Below, in pieces: positions 39,382-47,030 of a stretch of 64,000 bases of DNA (the stretch's first letter is position 1; each line of letters starts with the position of its first letter). The notes beneath the pieces are model-generated. The model had not been told where the DNA came from. It searched no databases and saw only the letters and a program-made list of their open reading frames with translations. Source of the DNA: Labrenzia sp. VG12 (lineage in GTDB: Bacteria; Pseudomonadota; Alphaproteobacteria; Rhizobiales; Stappiaceae); contig NZ_CP022529.1 of assembly GCF_002237595.1 (NCBI RefSeq), positions 1,612,001 through 1,676,000 of the forward strand. Reading direction: 5' to 3'. Position numbers and translations under genes: made by a program.

Positions 39382-40797
39382 CTAGAACGGCAGGCCGAAC
39401 CAGAGTGCGGCAATGCCGAGAAAGGCGAAGAAGCCGACCACATCGGTCACCGTCGTCACGAAAACGCTGGAGGCAATGGCCGGATCGACATTCATCCGGT
39501 CAAGCGCGATCGGGATCAGCAGGCCGGAGAGACCGGCAAACAGCATGTTGATCACGATCGCCCCGGCGATCACCACGCCAAGGCCCGGACTTGCAAACCA
39601 GAGCCAGGCCGTGACCCCGATCAGCACCGCCAGCGCCACACCGTTGAGCACGCTCACCAGCACCTCACGATTGAGGACGCGGAGCATGTTGCGGGCGCCC
39701 AGCTCCTGGGTGGCGATACCGCGCACGGCAACCGTCATGGTCTGCGTGCCCGCATTGCCACCCATGGAGGCCACGATGGGCATCAGCACGGCGAGCGCGA
39801 CCATGGCCTCGATCGTGTCTTCAAAAAGGGCAATCACCACGGACGCCAGAATGGCCGTTCCCAGATTGACGACCAGCCAGGTAAACCGCGAGCGCGCGAT
39901 GGTGATGACATCGTCGGAGATTTCCTCGTCGCCAACACCGGCCAGCGCGCGAATGTCTTCTTCCGCTTCTTCCTGGATGACATCGACGATGTCATCGACG
40001 GTCAGCACACCGACAAGTCGCTCATTTTCGTCAACGACGGCGGCAGAGACCAGATTGTAGCGTTCAAACCGACGGGCGGTCTCTTCCTGGTCTTCCGTTG
40101 CCAGGACAGCCTGCCGCGTCTCTTCCATGATGGAAGTGACCTTTTCGTCGCGCCTGGTGCGCAGGATCTTGTCCAGATGCACCGCCCCCAGGAGCTTGAA
40201 CTTGGGATCCACCACGTAGATTTCGTAGAAACTGTCCGGAAGATCCCGCGCCTCGCGCATGTAGTCGATGGTTTGTCCGACGGTCCAGAAGGGCGCAACG
40301 GCGATGAATTCGCTCTGCATGCGCCGGCCGGCGCTGTCTTCCGGATAGTCCAGAGCCTTTTGCAGCTGCGCCCGGTCGGCATAGGGCAGCTCTTCCAGGA
40401 TCTCGGCCTGATCGTCTTCGTCCAGGTCTTCCAGGATGTAGACGGCGTCATCGGAATCAAGGTCTTCCAGACCTTCGGCGATGACCTCGTTGGGCAGCTC
40501 TTCCAGCAGTTCAAGGCGAACCGCCTCGTCGATTTCCGTCAGTGCGGTGTAGTCGAACTCGTCGCCCAGCAACCGGACAAAGGCGGCACGGTCATCCGCA
40601 TCGAGCGTTTCAAGCAGATCGCCGGTATCGGCCTCGTGCAGGTCGCCGGCCAGTTCGCGAAGCGCAACCGTGTCCTTTGCCTGGATTGCCGCTTCGACGG
40701 CGGCAATGAAATCAGGATTGAGGCGCTCTTCTTCGTCACGCACCGGGATCAGCGGTTCGGACGGCACGGCGACATCAAGCTCAGCTGCTTCGCTCAT
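39382..40797 (-). CDS. mgtE: Magnesium transporter MgtE
   Basis: A 471-residue MgtE: an acidic N-terminal superhelical domain (VEAAIQAKDTVALRELAGDLHEADTGDLLETLDADDRAAFVRLLGDEFDY), a pair of CBS domains (VGQTIDYMREARDLPDSFYEIYVVD and VSAAVVDENERLVGVLTVDDIVDVIQEEAEEDI), and a C-terminal channel of five membrane segments starting LVVNLGTAILASVVIALFEDTIEAMVALAVLMPIVASMGGNAGTQTMTVAVRG. The channel is a Mg2+-gated import pathway; cytosolic Mg2+ closes it. It ends 21 bases from the convergent DUF1330-like gene. Confidence 0.95.
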   Translation of the reverse strand: MSEAAELDVAVPSEPLIPVRDEEERLNPDFIAAVEAAIQAKDTVALRELAGDLHEADTGDLLETLDADDRAAFVRLLGDEFDYTALTEIDEAVRLELLEELPNEVIAEGLEDLDSDDAVYILEDLDEDDQAEILEELPYADRAQLQKALDYPEDSAGRRMQSEFIAVAPFWTVGQTIDYMREARDLPDSFYEIYVVDPKFKLLGAVHLDKILRTRRDEKVTSIMEETRQAVLATEDQEETARRFERYNLVSAAVVDENERLVGVLTVDDIVDVIQEEAEEDIRALAGVGDEEISDDVITIARSRFTWLVVNLGTAILASVVIALFEDTIEAMVALAVLMPIVASMGGNAGTQTMTVAVRGIATQELGARNMLRVLNREVLVSVLNGVALAVLIGVTAWLWFASPGLGVVIAGAIVINMLFAGLSGLLIPIALDRMNVDPAIASSVFVTTVTDVVGFFAFLGIAALWFGLPF

Positions 40798-40980
40798 CCG
40801 GCACCCTCCTCACCTGCGTGTTGACCCGATCCGGTGAGCCTGCACCGGCGTTCGTCCAGAACTAGCGTTTGCAGGGAAAAAGCGCCACAGGAAAAACGAA
40901 ACCGGTCCACAGACTTACGCAGATGAAAGCAACTTGAAACCGTGTGCTCCACGCCGGACAATCCAGCTGGTCAGGCGCCG

Positions 40981-41334
40981 TCAAAAACCTCGGCAACCCT
41001 TGGTGCGCGCGGCCGCACGCAGCTGCTCCAGATAGGCTTCCACCTTTGCCGGCAAAATGGTCTCGTCATCGGATATACAGCGCGGCGCCTGCCGAAACGC
41101 CCGTCGGGCCCGCTCGCTCTTCAGACACACACGCCCCTCCGCCAGCACTTCCTGTTCGGTATACCAGAGCTGTTGGCAGGTCATCGCCCCGAAGCGACCG
41201 GGATTGACCGTGAGCTTCTGGGCCCACGCGATATCTGCGAACGACAACAAGAAAGCCAAAGCGATTATCGGTTTGAGCCTGCTGCTGCGATGGCCTTTCT
41301 TCCAGTACCGGAAAACGTCACGCACGGTTTTCAA
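40981..41334 (-). CDS. Small secreted Cys-rich protein, YARHG-like
   Basis: A 117-residue protein. Residues about 18-39 are hydrophobic (KPIIALAFLLSFADIAWA), followed by a mature part with four cysteines: MTCQQLWYTEQEVLAEGRVCLKSERARRAF, APRCISDDETILPAKVEAYLEQLRAAARTKGCRGF. The CxxLWYxxxE.....G.C pattern resembles the YARHG domain of extracellular proteins, whose role is unclear. Its start overlaps the end of the preceding four-helix membrane gene by 17 bases, so it is probably translated with it as the last gene of the helicase cluster. Confidence 0.7.
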   Translation of the reverse strand: MKTVRDVFRYWKKGHRSSRLKPIIALAFLLSFADIAWAQKLTVNPGRFGAMTCQQLWYTEQEVLAEGRVCLKSERARRAFRQAPRCISDDETILPAKVEAYLEQLRAAARTKGCRGF

Positions 41335-41806
41335 CCTCCACAGTACTGCTTGTCGCCGCCGCCAATCTGGCCAGCAAAAGGAGAAGGACCAACGTCAGGC
41401 CCATGCGCAGAAGGGCATAGCCATACCCCAGGATCACAGCAGACTGAAGCTGATCCGGCATGTCCGGTCGCAGGGCCGCAAAAGACAGCAAAGCCGAGAT
41501 CAGTTCCAGGACAACCAGCGCCAGATAGATTTTCCAGGCCTTGCGCGGTCTCAGAACCACCAGCGTCAGGACCAGCAAAATCACCAGGCATTCAAGTGTT
41601 GAAATCAGGATCGACCAGACGCCAGGCGACATCAGTTGAGGCAGAAGCACGTGACGCCACACGGCTGCACTCTGGACTGCAACCAGCCAGAAGTCCTTGA
41701 TCGAGAAAACGGTCGTGACCAGCTGAAGCAACAAAAGTGCAACAACGGCAATTGCGACACCAAGGAGCGCCGCCCGTTTCAAAATGGTCTTGTCGGTCGA
41801 GATCAC
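41318..41806 (-). CDS. Small four-helix membrane protein, family not recognised
   Basis: A 162-residue protein with about four membrane helices (AALLGVAIAVVALLLLQLVTTVF; VWSILISTLECLVILLVLTLVVL; WKIYLALVVLELISALLSFAAL; ALLRMGLTLVLLLLLARLA). I do not recognise the family. It lies 104 bases downstream of the helicase gene on the same strand and overlaps the following secreted-protein gene by 17 bases, so a functional link to the helicase is plausible but unproven. Confidence 0.7.
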   Translation of the reverse strand: MISTDKTILKRAALLGVAIAVVALLLLQLVTTVFSIKDFWLVAVQSAAVWRHVLLPQLMSPGVWSILISTLECLVILLVLTLVVLRPRKAWKIYLALVVLELISALLSFAALRPDMPDQLQSAVILGYGYALLRMGLTLVLLLLLARLAAATSSTVEVENRA

Positions 41807-41910
41807 ACGTCACCCAGGTTGGTTTTCAAGGACATAGCAGCGGTGCAAATGCGGCATCAATGAGAGCGTCAGCACTTGCTCCTGACACACGCCGACACGA
41901 TCACCTGCGT

Positions 41911-44676
41911 CTATAGCCAACGTCCCAGACGTTCGGCATGAGGACTGAGATCGGCAGAATATGTTTCCATCCTTGCCGTCAACAGGAGCCTGCGCCCTTC
42001 CCTGGACCTCACCGAGACAAGATCGACATCCGAAACATGCCGCTGCCAACAGCGCGCCAGGGCTTCCGCCTGGTTTTTCCGGGCCCCGAGGGCATCTGGA
42101 ACCGGATGATAATCGGTACGCGTCTGCCCATAACCGCGCACCTGCCGCAACAGGATGTATCTTGGGTTCTCCACTGGACTCAAAAGCTGCTCCAGGCATT
42201 TCAGGAAAAGCGCCTGTTCCTTGGGCTCTGCGCCATCCAGGCTGCAGAAATGCTCGCCGTGCAGAACATGAACAGCAGGCTTCAACTGATGGACCGGTGT
42301 CTTTAGCTGCCCTGTTTCCGACAGCGCCTCAAGCACAGCCTTCCCGATCTGCGACAGATTCTGTTCCACCGACCGGTTGCGTAGCGCCCGCGGAACCGTC
42401 TTGAGGAGGTTTTCCTTCTTCGCGAGCAAGAGCGTGAGCAATAGGACGACGGCCGCCCCCAGGGCAGACACCGTTTTTTGTTCCCAGAGGGAATAGGCCA
42501 GCGCAGCAACGGCCAGAACCAGCAAGGGCAGGATCACCCCACCCATACGCCTGGCCCTGCGATAGACCCAGCTCTGGGGGGCTCTGCGCACGGCGGCCAT
42601 GGGGCGCAGTCTTGCACCAGCCGAGCTCTTGAAAAGGGCCAGCTTCCAGCGCTCTGCAAGCCCTGCCCGATCGGCACTTCTGGCAAAGGTTGCCCCGTTG
42701 ACCTGATCAAGCGCTTCTTCCGACCAGACCGTTTCGGCGAACCCCAGCCGTCCCAACCCTGTTTCGATATAGGGCGGATCGCTCATGCTGAGGCCTTCAA
42801 AGGCCTTGAAGCGGCGCACCAGCAGTACGGCATCCTGTCCGAGATCCTCGCGCAGGGGCTCCTGCGATTTGAAGTGTCTTCCCATCTGCCGGCCTGTCTC
42901 CAGAACCTTGCCGGCGACGCTGCTGGTGTCCGGCAGATTGACACAAGCCAGATGCCAGACATTTGCCGTTTTCCGGCTGTCCTCCGGGTCCTTCCGGATG
43001 GCGCGGCCCCGCATCTGGTTGGACAGCATGAACGATCCGACCGTGCTCGCCAGCACAAGGGAATTGATGCAGGGCGCGTCCCAGCCCTCTCCCAGAAGCG
43101 CCTGGGTCCCGACAAGCACGGTCACGCCGCCCTTCCGGAACACTTCGGTCATCAGGGGGACCGTCAGATGACGGACGGCGGCCGTCAGTTCCACCTCAAC
43201 ATAATCGGCATCGTGGGCCAGCGGTCGCAAACGCAGGTCGTCCCGGCTGAGCCCGGCTTTCCCGCAGGCGGCTTGCAACAGTTCCAGTGCCTTGGCCGGC
43301 AAGACCACATAGGAACCCGTCAACAGCCCGACTTCGTAGGCATAGTCACCGCGATTGCGCAGGACCTCGAACACCGGCACCGCGCCGATCTTGACCGGTT
43401 CATAGTCCGCCTGCTGATCACTGGGCTGAAGATCGCGGTGAATGTGATCGGTCAGGATGACCATGCGCAGACGACTGCCCAAACTGGAGCATTCCGCTGC
43501 CACGATGGACCGGATGCTCTGGATCTTGCCCAGGCTGTTGCGCAGCATGCGATCGATCCGGTCCATGTTGGCAAGCGCGACTCTTTTGCCGCGCATTCCG
43601 CCAAAGGTCTTGAGCTTCCTGGAAATTTCCTTTCGGAAATCCGGCTCGAACCGGTCGGCCATCTCGCCGTTCAGGACACCGTTCAACAGGCATTCCAGAA
43701 ACTCCCGATCCAGCCCGGGCAGTTCCCCTTTGTCCAGACTGAAGAGTTCCAGCAGCACCGGGGAAACAGAACGTCCGGCGGCAGTCAGAAACACCAGCGC
43801 GGCGAGACAGACGTCTGCCTGACGGAAAAGCTCCTCTTCCCAATCGGCCGGATTGCGAAACCAGGGCAGATTTTCCAGGCGGTCAAGAAATTCCGCGTTC
43901 ATCAGCAGGTCTTGTGCAAATCCATTGAGATTGTTGGCAAACGCATTGATGAAGCTGGTTTCGTCTGCAGTTGGCGCGGAGAAGCAGACCAGGTCCTGAT
44001 GCGGACACAGGTCGCCGGTCTTGACCAGCTCCGGCACGGAAATCTCGCAGTCTATCGGACCGCACAGGGCTTCATAATTGTCCCATTCCGCCGCGTCGGT
44101 GTCATAAGGCGGCGTCGCGGTCAAAGAAACGGTCGTGGTCTCCTCGGGAAGCGCCTGGCGCAGCTGCATGAGGGACTGGTGCCACTCCTTGCGCAAGTGA
44201 TGCGCTTCATCGAAAACCAGCGTGCCGATACCAAGGTCTCGAAACTGCTGAACAAGTTTCTCGGCATCTGACCAACCGTTTCCGTCTCCAGCCGCCGGCG
44301 GCGTACCCGTCATTGCGGCGTGAAAGCCCTGGTAGGTCACGATCGTGACCGGTTTCACTTCCCGGATGTTCAGCGATATCCAGCTGTCGTCAGCCCCATC
44401 CGGCAGAAACAGCTCTGTCAGACGTGACTTCCATTGCTGCCGGATCGTCAGTGTCGGCGCAAAAACGATGGCCGGTTTTCCAAGGCGACGCAGCACCTCC
44501 AGGCCGAGCACCGTTTTGCCAGACCCAGGCGCTGCAACGACATGCAACTGAGAATCGTCCAGATGACGATCCAGTTCATCCAGAACCCGCTGTTGATAGT
44601 CTCTCCAGGGAAACTTGAAGCGCATGCTTTGCAGGATCTGGTCAAACCGGTGCCGGCTATCGGAGTTACCCGTCAT
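41911..44676 (-). CDS. Membrane-embedded SF2 (DEAH) helicase with novel C-terminal domain
   Basis: A 921-residue protein. SF2 helicase core: Walker A AAPGSGKT (residues 48-55), DEAH box DEAHH (156-160), SLTATPP (184-190), motif V LGEGWDAP (528-535) and motif VI QMRGRAIR (554-561), so an active ATPase with XPB/SSL2-like organisation. A long insert (about 240-430) separates the two RecA lobes. After the core, two membrane helices at 711-729 and 736-752 lead to a cytosolic-looking C-terminal domain (about 795-920) with RYILLRQVRGYGQTRTDYHPVPDALGARKNQAEALARCW. Relatives are annotated only as DEAD/DEAH helicases. Possible starts are GTG 44751, ATG 44676 and ATG 44625; none has a clear ribosome-binding site. 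A secreted protein lies upstream. Confidence 0.85.
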   Translation of the reverse strand: MTGNSDSRHRFDQILQSMRFKFPWRDYQQRVLDELDRHLDDSQLHVVAAPGSGKTVLGLEVLRRLGKPAIVFAPTLTIRQQWKSRLTELFLPDGADDSWISLNIREVKPVTIVTYQGFHAAMTGTPPAAGDGNGWSDAEKLVQQFRDLGIGTLVFDEAHHLRKEWHQSLMQLRQALPEETTTVSLTATPPYDTDAAEWDNYEALCGPIDCEISVPELVKTGDLCPHQDLVCFSAPTADETSFINAFANNLNGFAQDLLMNAEFLDRLENLPWFRNPADWEEELFRQADVCLAALVFLTAAGRSVSPVLLELFSLDKGELPGLDREFLECLLNGVLNGEMADRFEPDFRKEISRKLKTFGGMRGKRVALANMDRIDRMLRNSLGKIQSIRSIVAAECSSLGSRLRMVILTDHIHRDLQPSDQQADYEPVKIGAVPVFEVLRNRGDYAYEVGLLTGSYVVLPAKALELLQAACGKAGLSRDDLRLRPLAHDADYVEVELTAAVRHLTVPLMTEVFRKGGVTVLVGTQALLGEGWDAPCINSLVLASTVGSFMLSNQMRGRAIRKDPEDSRKTANVWHLACVNLPDTSSVAGKVLETGRQMGRHFKSQEPLREDLGQDAVLLVRRFKAFEGLSMSDPPYIETGLGRLGFAETVWSEEALDQVNGATFARSADRAGLAERWKLALFKSSAGARLRPMAAVRRAPQSWVYRRARRMGGVILPLLVLAVAALAYSLWEQKTVSALGAAVVLLLTLLLAKKENLLKTVPRALRNRSVEQNLSQIGKAVLEALSETGQLKTPVHQLKPAVHVLHGEHFCSLDGAEPKEQALFLKCLEQLLSPVENPRYILLRQVRGYGQTRTDYHPVPDALGARKNQAEALARCWQRHVSDVDLVSVRSREGRRLLLTARMETYSADLSPHAERLGRWL

Positions 44677-44737
44677 GCCGGACCGCTGGACTTGCGCGCA
44701 ACGGAGACCGGCCGGAAGGCGAGACCCTGCAAGACTG

Positions 44738-45319
44738 TCAGTCCCTTGCACATTCCGGTGGCCTGGTCTCCATTGTCCAGTCAGCAACCTTCATGGCAGG
44801 AAGTTTCGTCTTGAATTGCCTGTCGTTGTGCACACCCTTGCCGGTCAGCAGATTGACGTCGCATTGGCCGGCGGCATCCGGATCGAGCGTATCGTAGTAG
44901 CTGTAGGTATAGCCCGCCACGACAAAGGCGCCACCCCGATAGGCAATGGTCAGGATCTGTTCCCAGCGATCCCGTCCGATGGACGAGTTCTCCGAATAGA
45001 TTTTCAGCGACCCGTGTTCGGTTTCTTCCATCCACGGTTCCTGGCCATACATGCCGCCCCGCCAGACAATATCCTTGGCATGGACGGCCTGAACCCAGCC
45101 CTCGCCCGCATCGGTGAAGACATAGAGGTCGCCGCCGTCTTCCGTTTCGGCGAGCACGGCCCGGTAGCGATAGATGTCGCCGTCAATGGGCACGGTCGCG
45201 GAGCCAACCACCGATTGCGGCGAGATCATTGGCTCCTGGGCGAAACCGCTGCCGGTGATCGGCAGCATGGCCACTGCGGCCAACACCGGCAATGTAAGAT
45301 TTGCTTTGAAAGTCAACAT
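44738..45319 (-). CDS. Secreted hypothetical protein upstream of the helicase
   Basis: A 193-residue protein with a signal peptide (MLTFKANLTLPVLAAVAMLPITGSGFA, cleavage about residue 27). The mature part is rich in aromatic and acidic residues (DIYRYRAVLAETEDGGDLYVFTDAGEGWVQAVHAKDIVWRGGMYGQEPWMEE; SYYDTLDPDAAGQCDVNLLTG) and is probably a beta-rich periplasmic domain. I do not recognise the family. The ATG at 45319 has CAGGGG and GAAG upstream. Its end is 62 bases from the ATG used for the helicase and overlaps the alternative helicase GTG start, suggesting one transcript. Confidence 0.7.
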   Translation of the reverse strand: MLTFKANLTLPVLAAVAMLPITGSGFAQEPMISPQSVVGSATVPIDGDIYRYRAVLAETEDGGDLYVFTDAGEGWVQAVHAKDIVWRGGMYGQEPWMEETEHGSLKIYSENSSIGRDRWEQILTIAYRGGAFVVAGYTYSYYDTLDPDAAGQCDVNLLTGKGVHNDRQFKTKLPAMKVADWTMETRPPECARD

Positions 45320-45457
45320 CTTCAGCCCCTGACACGCGTCTCCCGGACAGAAGCTGTTCAGGCAAGACGCTGTGAATCGAACGCCGGGACAAGAAAGCAT
45401 ATTCGGCGCTGCGCCGACAAGCGCATCCATCTGTGCCTTCCAAGCGACCCAAAAACC

Positions 45458-45486
45458 AAAAAGGCCGCCCCGGGGGCAGCCTTTTG
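45458..45486 (-). terminator. Rho-independent terminator after tRNA-Leu
   Basis: On the minus strand: AAAGGC(T)GCCCC, a short loop, GGGGC(G)GCCTTT then TTT; a 12-base stem with one mismatch. It lies about 29 bases after the 3' end of the tRNA and also upstream of the secreted-protein gene. Confidence 0.7.
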
Positions 45487-45514
45487 GTGAAGCACTGGTA
45501 GCATGCTTCGAATA

Positions 45515-45601
45515 TGGTGCGGTCGAGAAGACTCGAACTTCCACGGGTTTTACCCCACAGCGACCTCAACGCTGCGCGTCTACCAATTCCGCCACGACCG
45601 C
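45515..45601 (-). tRNA. tRNA-Leu (anticodon GAG)
   Basis: A complete 87-base tRNA gene including an encoded CCA. On the minus strand the acceptor stem is GCGGTCG / CGACCGC with discriminator A; the anticodon stem CAGCG / CGCTG encloses TTGAGGT, so the anticodon is GAG. A long variable arm (GGGGTAAAACCC) and the TTCGAGT of the T loop confirm a class II tRNA, as for leucine. Confidence 0.97.
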
Positions 45602-45733
45602 ATATTCGATTGTTCCCGGCGCCTGTCAGCGTCGAGGCGCTCCATGTAGCAAAAGGAATTTGGGGGCGCAAGAGCCCTTTTTGCAATAATTCACAGGCTC
45701 ACGAGATTTCTTCAAAACAGCTGTGCATTCAGG

Positions 45734-46009
45734 CTAGAGCGGCCCATCGGTGCGCATCGGCCGGATCTCGGGTGGCCGCATCAGGACTTCTGTGATCGAG
45801 ATGCCGATCCGCTCGCCAAGCAGCACCACCTGGCCCTTTGCGACCAGGGTGTTGTTGGCGTAGATCCTGACGTCATCGTCCTCGTTGACATCGAGATCGA
45901 TCACGGCACCACGGCCCATGCGAAGGAGCTGGTGAACGGGCATCTCGTTCTCCCCCAGCACAACGGATATGTCGACTTTGATCTCGTCAAAGGTGGTCAT
46001 TGGACGCAT
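45734..46009 (-). CDS. FliN-like (FliM/FliN C-terminal domain) protein, orphan
   Basis: A 91-residue protein equal to one FliM/FliN SpoA domain: VDISVVLGENEMPVHQLLRMGRGAVIDLDVNEDDDVRIYANNTLVAKGQVVLLGERIGISITEVL. FliN forms the flagellar motor C-ring with FliM and FliG; related SpoA proteins form type III secretion sorting platforms. It lacks the N-terminal extension of many FliN proteins. No flagellar or secretion gene lies in the window. It is divergent from lipB and near tRNA-Leu. Confidence 0.85.
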   Translation of the reverse strand: MRPMTTFDEIKVDISVVLGENEMPVHQLLRMGRGAVIDLDVNEDDDVRIYANNTLVAKGQVVLLGERIGISITEVLMRPPEIRPMRTDGPL

Positions 46010-46096
46010 TGATCCTTAAAAGGGGCATTGCCCGCCAGCGCTCCATCATATCACGGCACGGCCTGCCAGCTCAAAAAACAATGAAGTGTCATCCAC

Positions 46097-46804
46097 ATGT
46101 CACCAGCCGATAGAGACGACCTTTCTTACAGTTTTCTGCCAAAACCGGGCTCTGCACCGGTGGAATGGCGTATTTCGGACGACCTTGTCGATTATGAGCA
46201 GGCGATCGCGGAAATGGATGCGCATGTTGCGAGAATCATAGCGGGTGACGCGGGCGAGCAGGTCTGGCTGCTGGAGCACCCTCCCCTTTATACCGCCGGC
46301 AAGCGCGCCGACGATGCCGATCTGGTCGCGCCGGACCGGTTCCCGGTCTATCGCACAGGGCGCGGCGGTCAGCATACCTATCACGGTCCCGGCCAGCGGG
46401 TTGCTTACGTGATGCTTGATCTGAAGCGACGCCATCAGGACGTACGCGCCTTTGTCTCCGCACTCGAAGCCTGGCTGATCAACACGCTCTGGCACTACCA
46501 TATCCGCGGCGAACGGCGAGAGGACCGGGTCGGCGTCTGGGTACGCCGGCCGGATCGCGGCGCGACCGTCGAGGACAAGATCGCCGCCATCGGCATTCGC
46601 CTGCGCAAGTGGGTGGCCTTTCACGGCATCAGCTTCAATGTCGAGCCGGAACTGGAGCATTTCTCAGGCATCGTCCCCTGCGGCGTCACCGAGCATGGTG
46701 TCACCAGCCTGGTCGACCTCGGCATTCCCGTGACAATGGCTGAAAACGACAGCGTCCTTCGGGGGGAATTTGAGAAAATCTTCGGCCCGACGGAACTGCG
46801 CTGA
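46097..46804 (+). CDS. lipB: Octanoyl-[ACP]:protein N-octanoyltransferase LipB
   Basis: A 235-residue LipB. The active-site lysine Lys161 is in VEDKIAAIG and the acyl-thioester Cys195 in GIVPCGV; RTGRGGQHTYHGPGQRVAY (86-104) and VWLLEHPPLYTAGKR are diagnostic. It transfers octanoate from ACP to lipoyl domains of pyruvate dehydrogenase and related enzymes, the first step of lipoate attachment, in the cytosol. It is followed by an intergenic region and a chemoreceptor on the same strand. Confidence 0.96.
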   Translation: MSPADRDDLSYSFLPKPGSAPVEWRISDDLVDYEQAIAEMDAHVARIIAGDAGEQVWLLEHPPLYTAGKRADDADLVAPDRFPVYRTGRGGQHTYHGPGQRVAYVMLDLKRRHQDVRAFVSALEAWLINTLWHYHIRGERREDRVGVWVRRPDRGATVEDKIAAIGIRLRKWVAFHGISFNVEPELEHFSGIVPCGVTEHGVTSLVDLGIPVTMAENDSVLRGEFEKIFGPTELR

Positions 46805-46883
46805 CGGGATCCCTGGCGGCCACAACCACGAGAAATGATTCGCTCCTCCAACGCGTTTGCTGCCACCGACAGAGCCCACCCGA

Positions 46884-46902
46884 AATAATCATTGTCATTA
46901 TT
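46884..46902. promoter_or_regulatory. Fur-like iron box upstream of chemoreceptor
   Basis: AATAATCATTGTCATTATT (46884-46902) matches the classic Fur box GATAATGATAATCATTATC at 15 of 19 positions when read on the minus strand. It lies about 130 bases upstream of the chemoreceptor start. Many Hyphomicrobiales use RirA/Irr/Mur rather than Fur, so the cognate protein is uncertain. Confidence 0.5.
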
Positions 46903-47030
46903 GCGGGTATTTTTTCAAAATACTGATCTCCTTCATGTATTAACCGGCAACACCCGGCCAGATTTAATATTCCTTCACTCGTTTGCGCCAAGAAAGACAC
47001 AAACTTTCTCAACGATCGGGACCAGAGTTT

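Noticed and set aside
42478..44271. Long + strand frame (597 codons) opposite the helicase gene
   Set aside because: All helicase motifs are on the minus strand; this frame has none.
45458..45620. tRNA-Leu as an integration site with a neighbouring island
   Set aside because: No integrase or direct-repeat att copies were seen beside the tRNA; the helicase cassette next to it is therefore only suggestive.
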